A stretch of DNA of 57,670 bases from Neisseria polysaccharea ATCC 43768 (GTDB lineage Bacteria; Pseudomonadota; Gammaproteobacteria; Burkholderiales; Neisseriaceae): NCBI GenBank assembly GCA_000176735.1, contig ADBE01000031.1:1-57670 (forward strand). The letters run 5' to 3'. Below are positions 26,697-35,681 of this stretch, piece after piece. Each line of letters starts with the position of its first letter. Positions within the stretch are counted from its first letter, which is position 1. The notes below the pieces were generated by a model, which made no database searches, had not been told where the DNA came from, and worked only from the letters and a program-made list of their open reading frames with translations. The position numbers and the translations under genes are program-made.

Positions 26697-27827
26697 ATGT
26701 TTACTGATGAAAATATGACTGCAAAGGAAGAACTGTTCGCATGGCTGCGCCATATGAACAAGCACAAGGGTTCGGATTTGTTTGTTACAACCAATTTCCC
26801 GCCTGCAATGAAGCTGGACGGCAAAATCACCCGCATCACGGACGAGCCGCTGACGGCGGAAAAATGTATGGAAATCGCCTTTTCGATTATGAGTGCGAAG
26901 CAGGCGGAAGAATTTTCATCGACCAACGAGTGCAACTTCGCCATCAGCCTGCCGGACACCAGCCGCTTCCGCGTCAATGCGATGATACAGCGCGGCGCGA
27001 CGGCGTTGGTATTCCGCGCGATTACCAGCAAGATTCCTAAGTTTGAAAGCCTGAACCTGCCGCCGGTCTTGAAGGATGTCGCGCTGAAAAAACGCGGGCT
27101 GGTTATTTTTGTCGGCGGCACCGGCTCGGGCAAATCGACTTCGCTTGCCTCGCTTATCGACTACCGCAATGAAAATTCGTTCGGACACATCATTACCATC
27201 GAAGACCCGATCGAGTTTGTCCACGAACACAAAAACTGCATCATCACCCAGCGCGAGGTCGGCGTGGATACGGAAAACTGGATGGCGGCGTTGAAAAACA
27301 CGCTGCGTCAGGCACCGGATGTGATTCTGATCGGCGAAATCCGCGACCGCGAAACAATGGACTACGCCATTGCCTTTGCCGAAACAGGGCATTTGTGTAT
27401 GGCGACGCTGCACGCCAACAGCACCAATCAGGCACTCGACCGCATCATCAACTTTTTCCCCGAGGAGCGGCGCGAACAATTGCTGACGGATTTGTCGCTC
27501 AACCTTCAGGCGTTTATTTCGCAACGCCTCGTTCCGCGAGACGGCGGCAAGGGCAGGGTGGCGGCAGTCGAGGTGCTGCTCAATTCGCCCCTGATTTCGG
27601 AGTTGATTCACAACGGCAACATCCATGAAATCAAAGAAGTGATGAAAAAATCCACTACCCTGGGTATGCAGACCTTCGACCAACACCTTTACCAATTGTA
27701 TGAAAAAGGCGAGATTTCTTTGCAGGATGCCTTGAAAAATGCCGATTCCGCACACGATTTGCGTTTGGCGGTGCAGTTGCGCAGCCGCCGCGCGCAAAGT
27801 TCCGACCCCGATTTGGAACTGCTCTGA
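26697..27827 (+). CDS. pilT2: Type IV pilus retraction-type ATPase (PilT/PilU family)
   Basis: 376 residues from ATG 26697. Motifs of the secretion ATPase family: Walker A FVGGTGSGKSTSLASL, Asp box HIITIEDPIEFVHEHKNC, Walker B PDVILIGEIRDRETMDYA, His box HLCMATLHANSTNQA. The C-terminal region has LIHNGNIHEIKEVMKKST, typical of PilU-like paralogues, and not the AIRNLIRE of PilT. The neighbours holB-pilZ-tatD fit the meningococcal pilT2 locus as I remember it. It probably modulates retraction with PilT rather than replacing it. Confidence 0.8.
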   Translation: MFTDENMTAKEELFAWLRHMNKHKGSDLFVTTNFPPAMKLDGKITRITDEPLTAEKCMEIAFSIMSAKQAEEFSSTNECNFAISLPDTSRFRVNAMIQRGATALVFRAITSKIPKFESLNLPPVLKDVALKKRGLVIFVGGTGSGKSTSLASLIDYRNENSFGHIITIEDPIEFVHEHKNCIITQREVGVDTENWMAALKNTLRQAPDVILIGEIRDRETMDYAIAFAETGHLCMATLHANSTNQALDRIINFFPEERREQLLTDLSLNLQAFISQRLVPRDGGKGRVAAVEVLLNSPLISELIHNGNIHEIKEVMKKSTTLGMQTFDQHLYQLYEKGEISLQDALKNADSAHDLRLAVQLRSRRAQSSDPDLELL

Positions 27828-27861
27828 TGAACGGCATGGATTTCCGGACGGATGGTTTGAA

Positions 27862-28839
27862 ATGATTTATCCGTGGCATAATGAGCAATGGCGGCAGATT
27901 GCGGAACATTGGGAGCGTCGTCCCAATGCATGGCTGTTCATTGGTAAAAAAGGTACGGGAAAGACTGCGTTTGCCCGCTTTGTGGCACAGAAGCTGTTAT
28001 GCGAAAACCCTGTGCCGGGGGGCGGACCTTGCGGGGTATGCGCGTCCTGCCATTTGTTCGAACAGGGAGGACATCCTGATTTTTATGAGATAACCCCCTT
28101 GTCGGATGAGCCGGAAAACGGGCGCAAACTGTTGCAGATTAAAATCGATGCCATCAGGAAAATTATCGACAACGTGTATCTGACTTCGGTACGGGGCGGT
28201 TTGCGCGTGGTTCTGATTCATCCTGCGGAAAGTATGAATGTCCAGGCCGCCAACAGCTTGTTGAAAGTGTTGGAAGAACCGCCGCCCCAAGTGGTCTTTT
28301 TGCTGGTAAGCCACGCGGCGGACAAGGTTTTACCGACCATTAAAAGCCGCTGCCGGAAAATGGTTTTGCCTGCGCCTTCCCATGAAGAGGCATTGGCGTA
28401 TCTGCGCGACAGGGGTGTTGCGGAACCTGAGGAACGTCTGGCTTTCCATTCCGGCGCGCCGCTGTTTCAGGAGGAAGGCGAGCTTCGGGAATTGAGGGCA
28501 AAGCTGCTGGAGATATTGGCAGAGCCGAGATTGTTGAAGATTTTGGATTACGCCGCGCTTTTCGATAAGGAAAAACTTCCGCTCGCCGTATTTGTCGGGT
28601 GGATGCAGAAGTGGCTGGTCGATTTGGGATTGTGCCTGCAACACATGAAACCCGTCTATTATCCCGCTTATGAAGACAGGCTGCTTCAGACGGCATCCGG
28701 TTTCCGCCCGCGCAATGTATTTGCGGCGGAGGATATGCTCAAACAGCTTGCCCCTTACGGGTTTCATACTTTAAATGTCAAAATGCAGATCGAGCATCTG
28801 CTCATCAATTATTTGGAATTGAAGAAAGAGAACGGGTGA
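27862..28839 (+). CDS. holB: DNA polymerase III delta-prime subunit
   Basis: 325 residues from ATG 27862. Clamp-loader AAA+ fold: LFIGKKGTGKTAFARFVAQ near residue 26-45, zinc-type Cys cluster PCGVCASCHLFEQGGHPDFY, INSLLK-type sensor AANSLLKVLEEPPPQVVFLL and TIKSRCRKMV. The P-loop is intact here, whereas the classical delta-prime has lost it. It lies between pilT2 and pilZ in a tight plus-strand group (pilZ starts 4 bases later). Confidence 0.9.
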   Translation: MIYPWHNEQWRQIAEHWERRPNAWLFIGKKGTGKTAFARFVAQKLLCENPVPGGGPCGVCASCHLFEQGGHPDFYEITPLSDEPENGRKLLQIKIDAIRKIIDNVYLTSVRGGLRVVLIHPAESMNVQAANSLLKVLEEPPPQVVFLLVSHAADKVLPTIKSRCRKMVLPAPSHEEALAYLRDRGVAEPEERLAFHSGAPLFQEEGELRELRAKLLEILAEPRLLKILDYAALFDKEKLPLAVFVGWMQKWLVDLGLCLQHMKPVYYPAYEDRLLQTASGFRPRNVFAAEDMLKQLAPYGFHTLNVKMQIEHLLINYLELKKENG

Positions 28840-28842
28840 ATT

Positions 28843-29193
28843 ATGTCAGACGGACAAAATATTCCGGCAAAAATGATGTCGTTGCAGCTGAAAGACATGA
28901 ATCTGCTGTACAGCTCCTATATGCCGTTTTTGGAACACGGCGGTCTGTTTGTGCAGACTGATGACGTATTTTCCATCGGGGACGATATTCTGCTTGCCGT
29001 AGAAATCCTCAATTTCCCCAAACTGTTCCTGCCGACCAAGGTCGCCTGGATTAATCCTGCGCGTACTTCTTCCAAACCCAAAGGGGTGGGGCTGGCATTT
29101 ACAAAACACGAAAACTGCCTGAAGCTCAAAGACCAAATCGAAGTCGAGTTGGGCAGCGTGCTCGGCAGCGGCAAACCCACGTTTACGATGTAA
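28843..29193 (+). CDS. pilZ: PilZ-domain protein (type IV pilus biogenesis)
   Basis: 116 residues, the compact stand-alone PilZ of type IV pilus organisms. Present: LKDMNLLYSSYMPFLEHGGL and the strand VFSIGDDILLAVEILNFPKL, then TKVAWINPARTSSKPKGVGL. The RxxxR and D/NxSxxG signatures of cyclic-di-GMP binding are missing, as in the P. aeruginosa PilZ that does not bind the nucleotide. In pilus organisms this protein links FimX-like or PilB-like partners to assembly. It is packed between holB and tatD. Confidence 0.92.
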   Translation: MSDGQNIPAKMMSLQLKDMNLLYSSYMPFLEHGGLFVQTDDVFSIGDDILLAVEILNFPKLFLPTKVAWINPARTSSKPKGVGLAFTKHENCLKLKDQIEVELGSVLGSGKPTFTM

Positions 29194-29197
29194 CACC

Positions 29198-29977
29198 ATG
29201 CATATTATCGATTCTCACTGCCACCTTAATTTTGAAGGTTTGAAAGAACGCCTGCCCGAAGTTTTGTCCAATATGGAGGAAAACGGCGTGGGGCAGGCAC
29301 TCGCCATCAGCGTCAGCAGGCAGAGTTTTGCCGAAGTGTCCGCCATTGCCAAAGCGCACGGACACATTTACTGCACCATAGGCGTACATCCCGACAGCAA
29401 GGAAGCCGAAGAATTTTCCATTGCGGAAATGGTTGCCGCAGCCGCCTCGCCGAAAGTGGTCGGCATAGGCGAGACGGGCTTGGATTATTACTGGTGCAAA
29501 GGCGATTTGTCTTGGCAGCACAAACGCTTTGCAGATCACATCGAAGCCGCCAATCAAACCGGACTGCCCGTTATCGTCCATACGCGCGATGCGGCGGCGG
29601 ATACCTTGTCTATCCTGAAAGAATGCCGGGTTAATTCGGGCGTTATCCACTGTTTTTCCGAAGACATCGGTTTTGCCCGAGCGGCAATGGATTTGGGGCT
29701 TTACATTTCTTTCTCAGGAATCGTTACCTTTAAAAACGCACCCTTGGTTCAGGAGGCGGCGAAATACGTTCCGGACGACCGCATTTTGGTGGAAACCGAT
29801 GCGCCGTTCCTCGCCCCCGTTCCCAAACGCGGCAGGCAGAATGAACCGGCTTTCGTGCGTTATACTGCCGAACATATCGCCAAATTGCGGAACCAAACAT
29901 TGGAACAGGTTGCGGCATATACGACGGAAAACTTTTACCGGCTGTTTCAAAAAGTACCCGATATGCGGGTCGTCTGA
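29198..29977 (+). CDS. tatD: TatD-family metal-dependent hydrolase
   Basis: 259 residues. The metal site is complete: HxH in IIDSHCHLNFEGL, Glu in GIGETGLDYYWC, His in VIVHTRDAAADT, His in SGVIHCFSEDIG and Asp in LVETDAPFLAPVP. TatD proteins act as DNases or exonucleases; some process RNA or protein-coupled substrates. The name tatD is used for the family; several paralogues exist in most genomes. Starts four bases after the pilZ stop. Confidence 0.92.
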   Translation: MHIIDSHCHLNFEGLKERLPEVLSNMEENGVGQALAISVSRQSFAEVSAIAKAHGHIYCTIGVHPDSKEAEEFSIAEMVAAAASPKVVGIGETGLDYYWCKGDLSWQHKRFADHIEAANQTGLPVIVHTRDAAADTLSILKECRVNSGVIHCFSEDIGFARAAMDLGLYISFSGIVTFKNAPLVQEAAKYVPDDRILVETDAPFLAPVPKRGRQNEPAFVRYTAEHIAKLRNQTLEQVAAYTTENFYRLFQKVPDMRVV

Positions 29978-30002
29978 CCCTGTGCCGACGATAAGGAAAA
30001 CC

Positions 30003-30232
30003 ATGAAGGCAATTCATCCGTATGCATGTCCGCGCTGCTGCCGGCTGCCTGCCAACACGTTTCGGACAGGCATGAGGCAGTCGGTATGGTGAAGTCCGCT
30101 TCCAAATTCTGCATTGCCAAAGGCGGCAGACGGGAAGCAAAAAAAGACGAAAGCGGCGGCGGATATGCCCTGTGCCATTTGCCGGACAGCAGGATTGTCG
30201 AGGAGTGGGAATATTTCCGTTCACAACATTGA
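30003..30232 (+). pseudogene. DUF333-type lipoprotein, frameshifted near the N-terminus
   Basis: ATG 30003 has a good ribosome site (AAGGAAAACC) and begins MKAIHPYACP, but the coherent body is in another frame from about 30020: MSALLPAACQHVSDRHEAVG with the lipobox LPAAC, then KSASKFCIAKGGRREAKKDE and YALCHLPDSRIVEEWEYFRS, a typical DUF333 (putative haemolysin) domain. The signal peptide is therefore broken between the two frames. Neither frame alone would give a normal lipoprotein; the two could be joined by a small indel between 30010 and 30026. Confidence 0.7.
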
Positions 30233-30279
30233 TACTGCGCGATATACGGCAAATATTGTGGGAAGTTTCCGCTTTTGCG

Positions 30280-30285
30280 TATAAT
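30280..30285 (+). promoter_or_regulatory. -10 box for grxD
   Basis: TTTTGCGTATAAT gives TATAAT with an upstream TGC-like extension about 48 bases before the grxD start; the -35 is weak. Confidence 0.5.
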
Positions 30286-30332
30286 GCGCCCTACCTGACA
30301 AATTTTGTCAACTTTATCAAAAGGAATAAGCG

Positions 30333-30644
30333 ATGGCTTCCATCCACGACCAAATTAAAGAAGTAGTAACGACACACCGCGTCGTATTGTTTATGAAAGG
30401 TACGAAGCAGTTTCCGCAATGCGGTTTCTCTTCCCGCGCCGTGCAAATCCTGAACGCGGCGGGCTGCACCGATTACGTTACCGTCAACGTATTGGAAAAT
30501 CCCGAAGTACGCCAAGGCATTAAGGAATACAGCGACTGGCCGACCATCCCCCAACTTTATGTGAACGGCGAGTTTGTCGGCGGTTCGGACATCCTGATGG
30601 AAATGTATGAGGCAGGCGAGCTGCAAGAGCTGCTGAAAGCCTGA
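30333..30644 (+). CDS. grxD: Monothiol glutaredoxin (Grx4 type)
   Basis: 103 residues with the CGFS active site at Cys30 ([14 protein letters not shown]). Binding residues for glutathione and the [2Fe-2S] cluster are visible: [33 protein letters not shown] and SDILMEMY. These proteins carry [2Fe-2S] clusters between donors and apoproteins. ATAAGC precedes the start. Paired-DUS terminator follows. Confidence 0.96.
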   Translation: MASIHDQIKEVVTTHRVVLFMKGTKQFPQCGFSSRAVQILNAAGCTDYVTVNVLENPEVRQGIKEYSDWPTIPQLYVNGEFVGGSDILMEMYEAGELQELLKA

Positions 30645-30655
30645 TGGATTCGGCA

Positions 30656-30688
30656 ATGCCGTCTGAACGTGTTTCAGACGGCATTTTC
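30656..30688 (+). terminator. Paired-DUS terminator after grxD
   Basis: ATGCCGTCTGAA 30656-30667, TTCAGACGGCAT 30673-30684, then TTTT. Confidence 0.85.
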
Positions 30689-30711
30689 TTTTCCGGCAAA
30701 TCAAAAAAAAG

Positions 30712-30717
30712 TATAAT
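30712..30717 (+). promoter_or_regulatory. -10 box for upp
   Basis: TATAAT 33 bases before the upp start, behind an A8 run. The -35 is unclear. Confidence 0.45.
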
Positions 30718-30749
30718 GGCGCGTCTCAAAATCACATTGGAACACCGCG

Positions 30750-31376
30750 ATGAACGTTAATGTTATCAACCATCCGCTCGTCCGCCACAAATTAACCCTG
30801 ATGAGGGAGGCGGATTGCAGCACCTACAAATTCCGGACGCTTGCCACCGAGCTGGCGCGCCTGATGGCATACGAGGCAAGCCGTGATTTTGAAATCGAAA
30901 AATACCTTATCGACGGATGGTGCGGTCAGATTGAAGGCGATCGCATCAAGGGCAAAACATTGACCGTCGTTCCCATACTGCGTGCAGGTTTGGGTATGCT
31001 TGACGGTGTGCTCGACCTGATTCCGACTGCCAAAATCAGCGTAGTCGGACTGCAGCGCGACGAGGAAACGCTGAAACCCGTTTCCTACTTCGAGAAATTC
31101 GTGGACAGCATGGACGAACGTCCTGCCCTGATTATCGACCCGATGCTGGCGACGGGCGGTTCGATGGTTGCCACCATCGACCTTTTGAAAGCCAAGGGCT
31201 GCAAAAATATCAAGGCACTGGTGCTGGTTGCCGCGCCCGAGGGTGTGAAGGCGGTCAACGACGCGCATCCCGACGTTACGATTTACACCGCCGCGCTCGA
31301 CAGCCACTTGAACGAGAACGGCTACATCATCCCCGGCTTGGGCGATGCGGGCGACAAGATTTTCGGCACGCGCTAA
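30750..31376 (+). CDS. upp: Uracil phosphoribosyltransferase
   Basis: 208 residues. It makes UMP from uracil and PRPP (salvage). The PRPP-binding loop is [18 protein letters not shown] near residue 128-145; [18 protein letters not shown] precedes and the end [17 protein letters not shown] is the family C-terminus. No other pyrimidine gene is adjacent. Confidence 0.97.
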   Translation: MNVNVINHPLVRHKLTLMREADCSTYKFRTLATELARLMAYEASRDFEIEKYLIDGWCGQIEGDRIKGKTLTVVPILRAGLGMLDGVLDLIPTAKISVVGLQRDEETLKPVSYFEKFVDSMDERPALIIDPMLATGGSMVATIDLLKAKGCKNIKALVLVAAPEGVKAVNDAHPDVTIYTAALDSHLNENGYIIPGLGDAGDKIFGTR

Positions 31377-31398
31377 CTGACTGATTTTCGGATTTGAT

Positions 31399-31716
31399 AT
31401 GAATTTCCAAGACTATCTCGCCACATTTCCTTCAATCGACCATCTGGGCGGTTTGGACGTTCAGGATGCCGACGGCAAAACGGTTCACCACATTCCCGCC
31501 ATTCAGGGTAAGCTCGGTTCGCTCAAGCTGTACAATGCTTTGGCAGAACGTTTTGACGGAAAATTGGACAAAGAAGCGGCAGAACAGGGTTTGATATGGT
31601 TTGCCGAACACGTTGCCGACGCGCACGCCCACCCCGGTAAGCATCCCAATATCGATTTGCTGGAAAATGTCGTACAAAGCGGTGAAACCTGGTTGCTGAA
31701 ACCTGTCTCCGCCTGA
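31399..31716 (+). CDS. DUF2322 family protein
   Basis: 105 residues, start at ATG 31399, 22 bases after upp. Sequence: FQDYLATFPSIDHLGGLDV, GKTVHHIPAIQGKLGSLKLY and GLIWFAEHVADAHAHPGKHP. This is the short beta-proteobacterial DUF2322 family of unknown function. No signal peptide. The position suggests co-transcription with upp. Paired-DUS terminator follows. Confidence 0.8.
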   Translation: MNFQDYLATFPSIDHLGGLDVQDADGKTVHHIPAIQGKLGSLKLYNALAERFDGKLDKEAAEQGLIWFAEHVADAHAHPGKHPNIDLLENVVQSGETWLLKPVSA

Positions 31717-31731
31717 TGCGGAATAAAGGAA

Positions 31732-31765
31732 ATGCCGTCTGAAAAGCGTTTTCAGACGGCATTCC
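31732..31765 (+). terminator. Paired-DUS terminator
   Basis: ATGCCGTCTGAA 31732-31743 with TTCAGACGGCAT 31751-31762. Confidence 0.8.
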
Positions 31766-31886
31766 CTTAAAGTGGAATAATGATTTCAAGCCGAAGGGAA
31801 GCGGTTTCAACACTTCTGGCAAGAATAAGGTATGTACGGTTTGGTTTGTGAAGGATTAAATCCTTATAAAACATCGGGTGATTCCA

Positions 31887-32309
31887 ATGAAAAGAACCTT
31901 GATTTTGATTTTTTCAGGAATGATTGGCACGGCAGGTATTGCCCAAGCAGGTCCGGTATTTTCCTGTAAGACGGACAACAATAAATATATCGAGGTTGAA
32001 AAAATTAACCCGAACCTTTACGAATATTCATTCGGCAGCATGGGTAAAAAAGAAATCGTTATCCGCAACGGAAAATCCGACCTGTTGCACCGTTCCGACA
32101 AATGGGAAGGGACGGGCAGCGGTCGTTGGGCGACGATGAAATTCCAAAACGGTAAATTTATCTATACCGTATGGACGGGCTTTGATCCCGTAGAACATAC
32201 GGAAAGCAGCGGCGTCATCGTGGAGGGCGGCGGTAAAGAAATCGCACGGGTTGACTGTACGTCGAAAACCGCGCAGGCAAATTTCAATGATGACGACTTT
32301 TCTTGGTAA
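31887..32309 (+). CDS. Hypothetical periplasmic protein
   Basis: 140 residues from ATG 31887. Signal peptide MKRTLILIFSGMIGTAGIAQ ends at AQA, so secretion to the periplasm is expected. The body GPVFSCKTDNNKYIEVEKIN and YEYSFGSMGKKEIVIRNGKS has two Cys (CKTD, VDCTSK) that may pair. A conserved neisserial protein of unknown function. The next gene starts 10 bases later. Confidence 0.65.
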   Translation: MKRTLILIFSGMIGTAGIAQAGPVFSCKTDNNKYIEVEKINPNLYEYSFGSMGKKEIVIRNGKSDLLHRSDKWEGTGSGRWATMKFQNGKFIYTVWTGFDPVEHTESSGVIVEGGGKEIARVDCTSKTAQANFNDDDFSW

Positions 32310-32318
32310 TCCCGGGTA

Positions 32319-33080
32319 ATGGAATCAATAATGCCGACTATGCTGATTGTCCGACCGTCGGGTAGGGCGAAGGACGATGTCGAAACCTGCCGTCGTGCCG
32401 GATGGCAGGCGGAAGTGTTGAGCCCGATTGAAATCGAAGCAGATGCTGCCGGACTGGAACTTTTGTCCGAACAATATGCCCGTGCGGATGCCGTGTTTTG
32501 GGTCAGTCCGACCGCCGTTGAAACCGCCGTCCCGTACCTTAACCTTTCAGACGGCATAAAGATGCACATTGCCGTAGGGCAGGGCAGCCGCCGCGCATTG
32601 GAACGCTGTTTGGGCAGAACGGTCATCGCGCCTGATGACGGCAACGACAGCGAGGCGGTTTTGCGCCTGCCGGTTTGGAACAGTCTGCCCGAAGGTGCGC
32701 GCGTATTGTTTGTGCGCGGACACGGCGGGCGGGATTTTCTGATGAATGCCTTGCAGGAGAAAGGTTTTCGGACGGAGATGGCAGAAGTCTATTTCAGACG
32801 GCATAAACCTTTGAACTTTCAAAATTTCCAAACCGAAAATATTGCCGCCGCCTATATTACGTCGACCGAGCTGGTGCGCTTGCTGTTCGGGCAGCTTCCG
32901 CCGCAATTTTCCCGATTCTTCAAATCCTTGCTATACTTTACCCATCATCCGCGCATTGCGGAGGCATTGAAGCGCGAAGGCGTGTGTTCGGTCGAAACCG
33001 TCCCTACGCTGGAAGCCGCGCTTTCCCATTCTTCCATTTCCGTTTCAGACGGCATGGTCTTTCCCGGAACCTCAAATTAA
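32319..33080 (+). CDS. hemD: Uroporphyrinogen-III synthase
   Basis: 253 residues. It closes hydroxymethylbilane to uroporphyrinogen III. The protein is poorly conserved in general; supportive stretches are MLIVRPSGRAKDDVETCRRA, VSPTAVETAVPYLNLSDGIK, VGQGSRRALERCLGRTVIAP and AAAYITSTELVRLLFGQL. The strongest support is the gene order: hemX follows in frame 14 bases later and hemY after it, the classical hemD-hemX-hemY operon. Confidence 0.9.
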   Translation: MESIMPTMLIVRPSGRAKDDVETCRRAGWQAEVLSPIEIEADAAGLELLSEQYARADAVFWVSPTAVETAVPYLNLSDGIKMHIAVGQGSRRALERCLGRTVIAPDDGNDSEAVLRLPVWNSLPEGARVLFVRGHGGRDFLMNALQEKGFRTEMAEVYFRRHKPLNFQNFQTENIAAAYITSTELVRLLFGQLPPQFSRFFKSLLYFTHHPRIAEALKREGVCSVETVPTLEAALSHSSISVSDGMVFPGTSN

Positions 33081-33094
33081 TAAGGAGCAAAACG

Positions 33095-34429
33095 GTGGGC
33101 GAACCTGAAAACAAATCATCCGAACCCGTACGCGAGATACAGGCATCAAAAGAAATGCCGTCTGAAACCTCTTCCCCACGCAAAGAAAACGAAACAGAAG
33201 TACACATTCCTGCCGCTCCTTTTATCGTCAAACAGTCCGGCAGCAACGCTTTGGCAGTCTGCGCCCTGGTATTGGCGGCATTGGGTTTGGGTACAAGTGG
33301 TTTTTTGTTTGTCCAAGGACAGAATGTCTTGAAAAACCAAGAGCTGGCATTCAACCAGAAAATCGATAAAGCCGCTTTGGGCGAGTCGGAAAACGCCGCC
33401 CTGCTTAAAGACAACCTCAACCGCCAAAGTGCCATACAGTCCGAACTCGACCGTTTGGGCAGCGGTGTCAAAGCCAACGGCGAACAAATCCTGATGACGC
33501 AAAAAGCCTATCGCGAGCTGACCAAAGGGCGTGCCGATTGGCTGGTGGACGAAACCGAGACCATACTCAATCTGGCGGCGCAACAGCTGGTGTTGACCGG
33601 CAATATCCAAACGGCAGTCGGCGTGTTGGAGCATATCGACAGTCGCCTGTCCCGTTTCAATCAGGCAGAGCTTCTGCCGATCAAGCAGGCGGTCAGCAGC
33701 GACTTGGCGGAACTGAAAAACCGTCCTTATGTCGATATTTCCGGCACGGCACTGCGCATCGACCGGTTGGAAACCGCCGTATCCGGACTGCCGTTGATTT
33801 TAGACGGCGTATTGAAACCGGGCGTACAGGTGAAGAACGAAGCCGTTTCCGCTTCATGGTGGCAGAACGTATGGGAAAAATCCCTCGGCACATTGAAGGG
33901 GCTGGTCGAAATCCGCCATTTGGAAAACAACGATGCCATGCTGATTTCACCGGAACAGGCCTATTTTGTGCGTGAAAACCTGCGTCTGCGTCTGTTGGAT
34001 GCGCGCACCGCATTGATGCAACGCAACGGCGAAGTCTATCAGGGCGATTTAAACAATGCCGAAGCCGCCGTCAGACAGTATTTCGATGCCAAGTCTCCCG
34101 CCACGCAGTCGTGGCTGAAAGAACTGGCGGAATTGAAGGCGTTGGATGTGCGCATGACGGCGGATGATGGTTTGAAAAACAGCCTAAATGCCGTCCGCGC
34201 CTATCGCGACGGTACGCGCATGACGGCGGCGGAAAATCAAGAAGCGGAACAGGCGGCTTTCGAACCGGCAAACGAAAAAACAGCTTCCGAACCGGCTGCC
34301 GCATCGGATGTGAAGACCATAGAAGCACCGTCCCTGCCTTCGGAGCGCAAACCGGAACAGCCTGCAAAAAAACAGCCCGTACCGGAAAAGACAGAGCGTT
34401 CGCCGTCCGCTAAAGGAGAACGCGCATGA
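33095..34429 (+). CDS. hemX: HemX membrane protein (uroporphyrinogen-III methyltransferase-like)
   Basis: 444 residues from GTG 33095 with AAGGAGC at 33082-33088. A hydrophilic N-terminus is followed by one membrane segment (residues 51-73, ALAVCALVLAALGLGTSGFL), and then a long helical periplasmic domain (NVLKNQELAFNQKIDKAALG onward), typical of HemX proteins. The enzyme name is historical; the C-terminal half is a coiled-coil scaffold. An AT-DUS is embedded in the coding sequence at 33153-33164 (MPSE). The ATGA overlap (34426-34429) couples it to hemY. Confidence 0.9.
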   Translation: MGEPENKSSEPVREIQASKEMPSETSSPRKENETEVHIPAAPFIVKQSGSNALAVCALVLAALGLGTSGFLFVQGQNVLKNQELAFNQKIDKAALGESENAALLKDNLNRQSAIQSELDRLGSGVKANGEQILMTQKAYRELTKGRADWLVDETETILNLAAQQLVLTGNIQTAVGVLEHIDSRLSRFNQAELLPIKQAVSSDLAELKNRPYVDISGTALRIDRLETAVSGLPLILDGVLKPGVQVKNEAVSASWWQNVWEKSLGTLKGLVEIRHLENNDAMLISPEQAYFVRENLRLRLLDARTALMQRNGEVYQGDLNNAEAAVRQYFDAKSPATQSWLKELAELKALDVRMTADDGLKNSLNAVRAYRDGTRMTAAENQEAEQAAFEPANEKTASEPAAASDVKTIEAPSLPSERKPEQPAKKQPVPEKTERSPSAKGERA

Positions 34430-35649
34430 AAACGGTAGTCTGGATCGTCGTCCTGTTTGCCGCCGCCGTCGGACTGGCACTGGCTTCGGGCATTTACACC
34501 GGCGACGTGTATATCGTACTCGGACAGACCATGCTCAGAATCAACCTGCACGCCTTTGTGTTAGGTTCGCTGATTGCCGTCGTGGTGTGGTATTTCCTGT
34601 TCAAATTCATTATCGGCGTATTCAATATCCCCGAAAAGATGCAGCGTTTCGGTTCAGCGCGTAAAGGCCGCAAGGCCGCGCTTGCTTTGAACAAGGCGGG
34701 TTTGGCGTATTTTGAAGGGCGTTTTGAAAAGGCGGAACTTGAAGCCTCGCGCGTGTTGGGCAACAAAGAAGCCGGAGACAACCGTACTTTGGCATTGATG
34801 TTGGGCGCGCACGCCGCCGGACAGATGGAAAACATCGAGTTGCGCGACCGTTATCTTGCGGAAATCGCCAAACTGCCGGAAAAACAGCAGCTTTCCCGTT
34901 ATCTTTTGTTGGCGGAATCGGCGTTGAACCGGCGCGATTACGAAGCGGCGGAAGCTAATCTTCATGCGGCGGCGAAGATGAATGCCAACCTTACGCGCCT
35001 CGTGCGTCTGCAACTTCGTTACGCTTTCGACAGGGGCGACGCGTTGCAGGTTCTGGCAAAAACCGAAAAACTTTCTAAGGCGGGCGCGTTGGGCAAATCG
35101 GAAATGGAACGGTATCAAAATTGGGCATACCGACGGCTGCTGGCGGATGCCGACGATGCCGCCGCTTTAAAAACCTGCCTGAAGCGGATTCCCGACAGCC
35201 TCAAAAACGGGGAATTGAGCGTATCGGTTGCGGAAAAGTACGAACGTTTGGGACTGTATGCCGATGCGGTCAAATGGGTTAAACAGCATTATCCGCACAA
35301 CCGCCGCCCCGAGCTTTTGGAAGCCTTTGTCGAAAGCGTGCGCTTTTTGGGCGAACGCGATCAGCAGAAGGCCATCGATTTTGCCGATGCTTGGCTGAAA
35401 GAACAGCCCGATAACGCGCTTCTGCTGATGTATCTCGGCCGGCTCGCCTACGGCCGTCGGCTATGGGGCAAGGCGAAAGGTTATTTGGAAGCCAGTATCG
35501 CCCTGCAACCGAGCGTTTCGGCGCGTCTGGTGTTGGCGAAAGTCTTTGACGAAACCGGAGAAACGCAGAAGGCGGAGGCGCAGCGCAACTTGGTTTTGGA
35601 AGCCGTCTCCGATGACGAACGCCACACAGCGTTAGAGCAGCATAGCTGA
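34426..35649 (+). CDS. hemY: HemY, TPR-containing membrane protein of haem synthesis
   Basis: 407 residues. Two N-terminal membrane segments (VVWIVVLFAAAVGLALASGI and AFVLGSLIAVVVWYFLFKFI), then HemY N-terminal helices and TPR repeats (for example AGLAYFEGRFEKAELEASRV, LLMYLGRLAYGRRLWGKAKG). Not to be confused with Bacillus HemY (protoporphyrinogen oxidase). Translation is coupled to hemX by the ATGA overlap. The next gene (35682) has a quite different composition. Confidence 0.92.
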   Translation: MKTVVWIVVLFAAAVGLALASGIYTGDVYIVLGQTMLRINLHAFVLGSLIAVVVWYFLFKFIIGVFNIPEKMQRFGSARKGRKAALALNKAGLAYFEGRFEKAELEASRVLGNKEAGDNRTLALMLGAHAAGQMENIELRDRYLAEIAKLPEKQQLSRYLLLAESALNRRDYEAAEANLHAAAKMNANLTRLVRLQLRYAFDRGDALQVLAKTEKLSKAGALGKSEMERYQNWAYRRLLADADDAAALKTCLKRIPDSLKNGELSVSVAEKYERLGLYADAVKWVKQHYPHNRRPELLEAFVESVRFLGERDQQKAIDFADAWLKEQPDNALLLMYLGRLAYGRRLWGKAKGYLEASIALQPSVSARLVLAKVFDETGETQKAEAQRNLVLEAVSDDERHTALEQHS

Positions 35650-35681
35650 TTTTGGGAAATATCTTTATCTGGGAGAATTTG

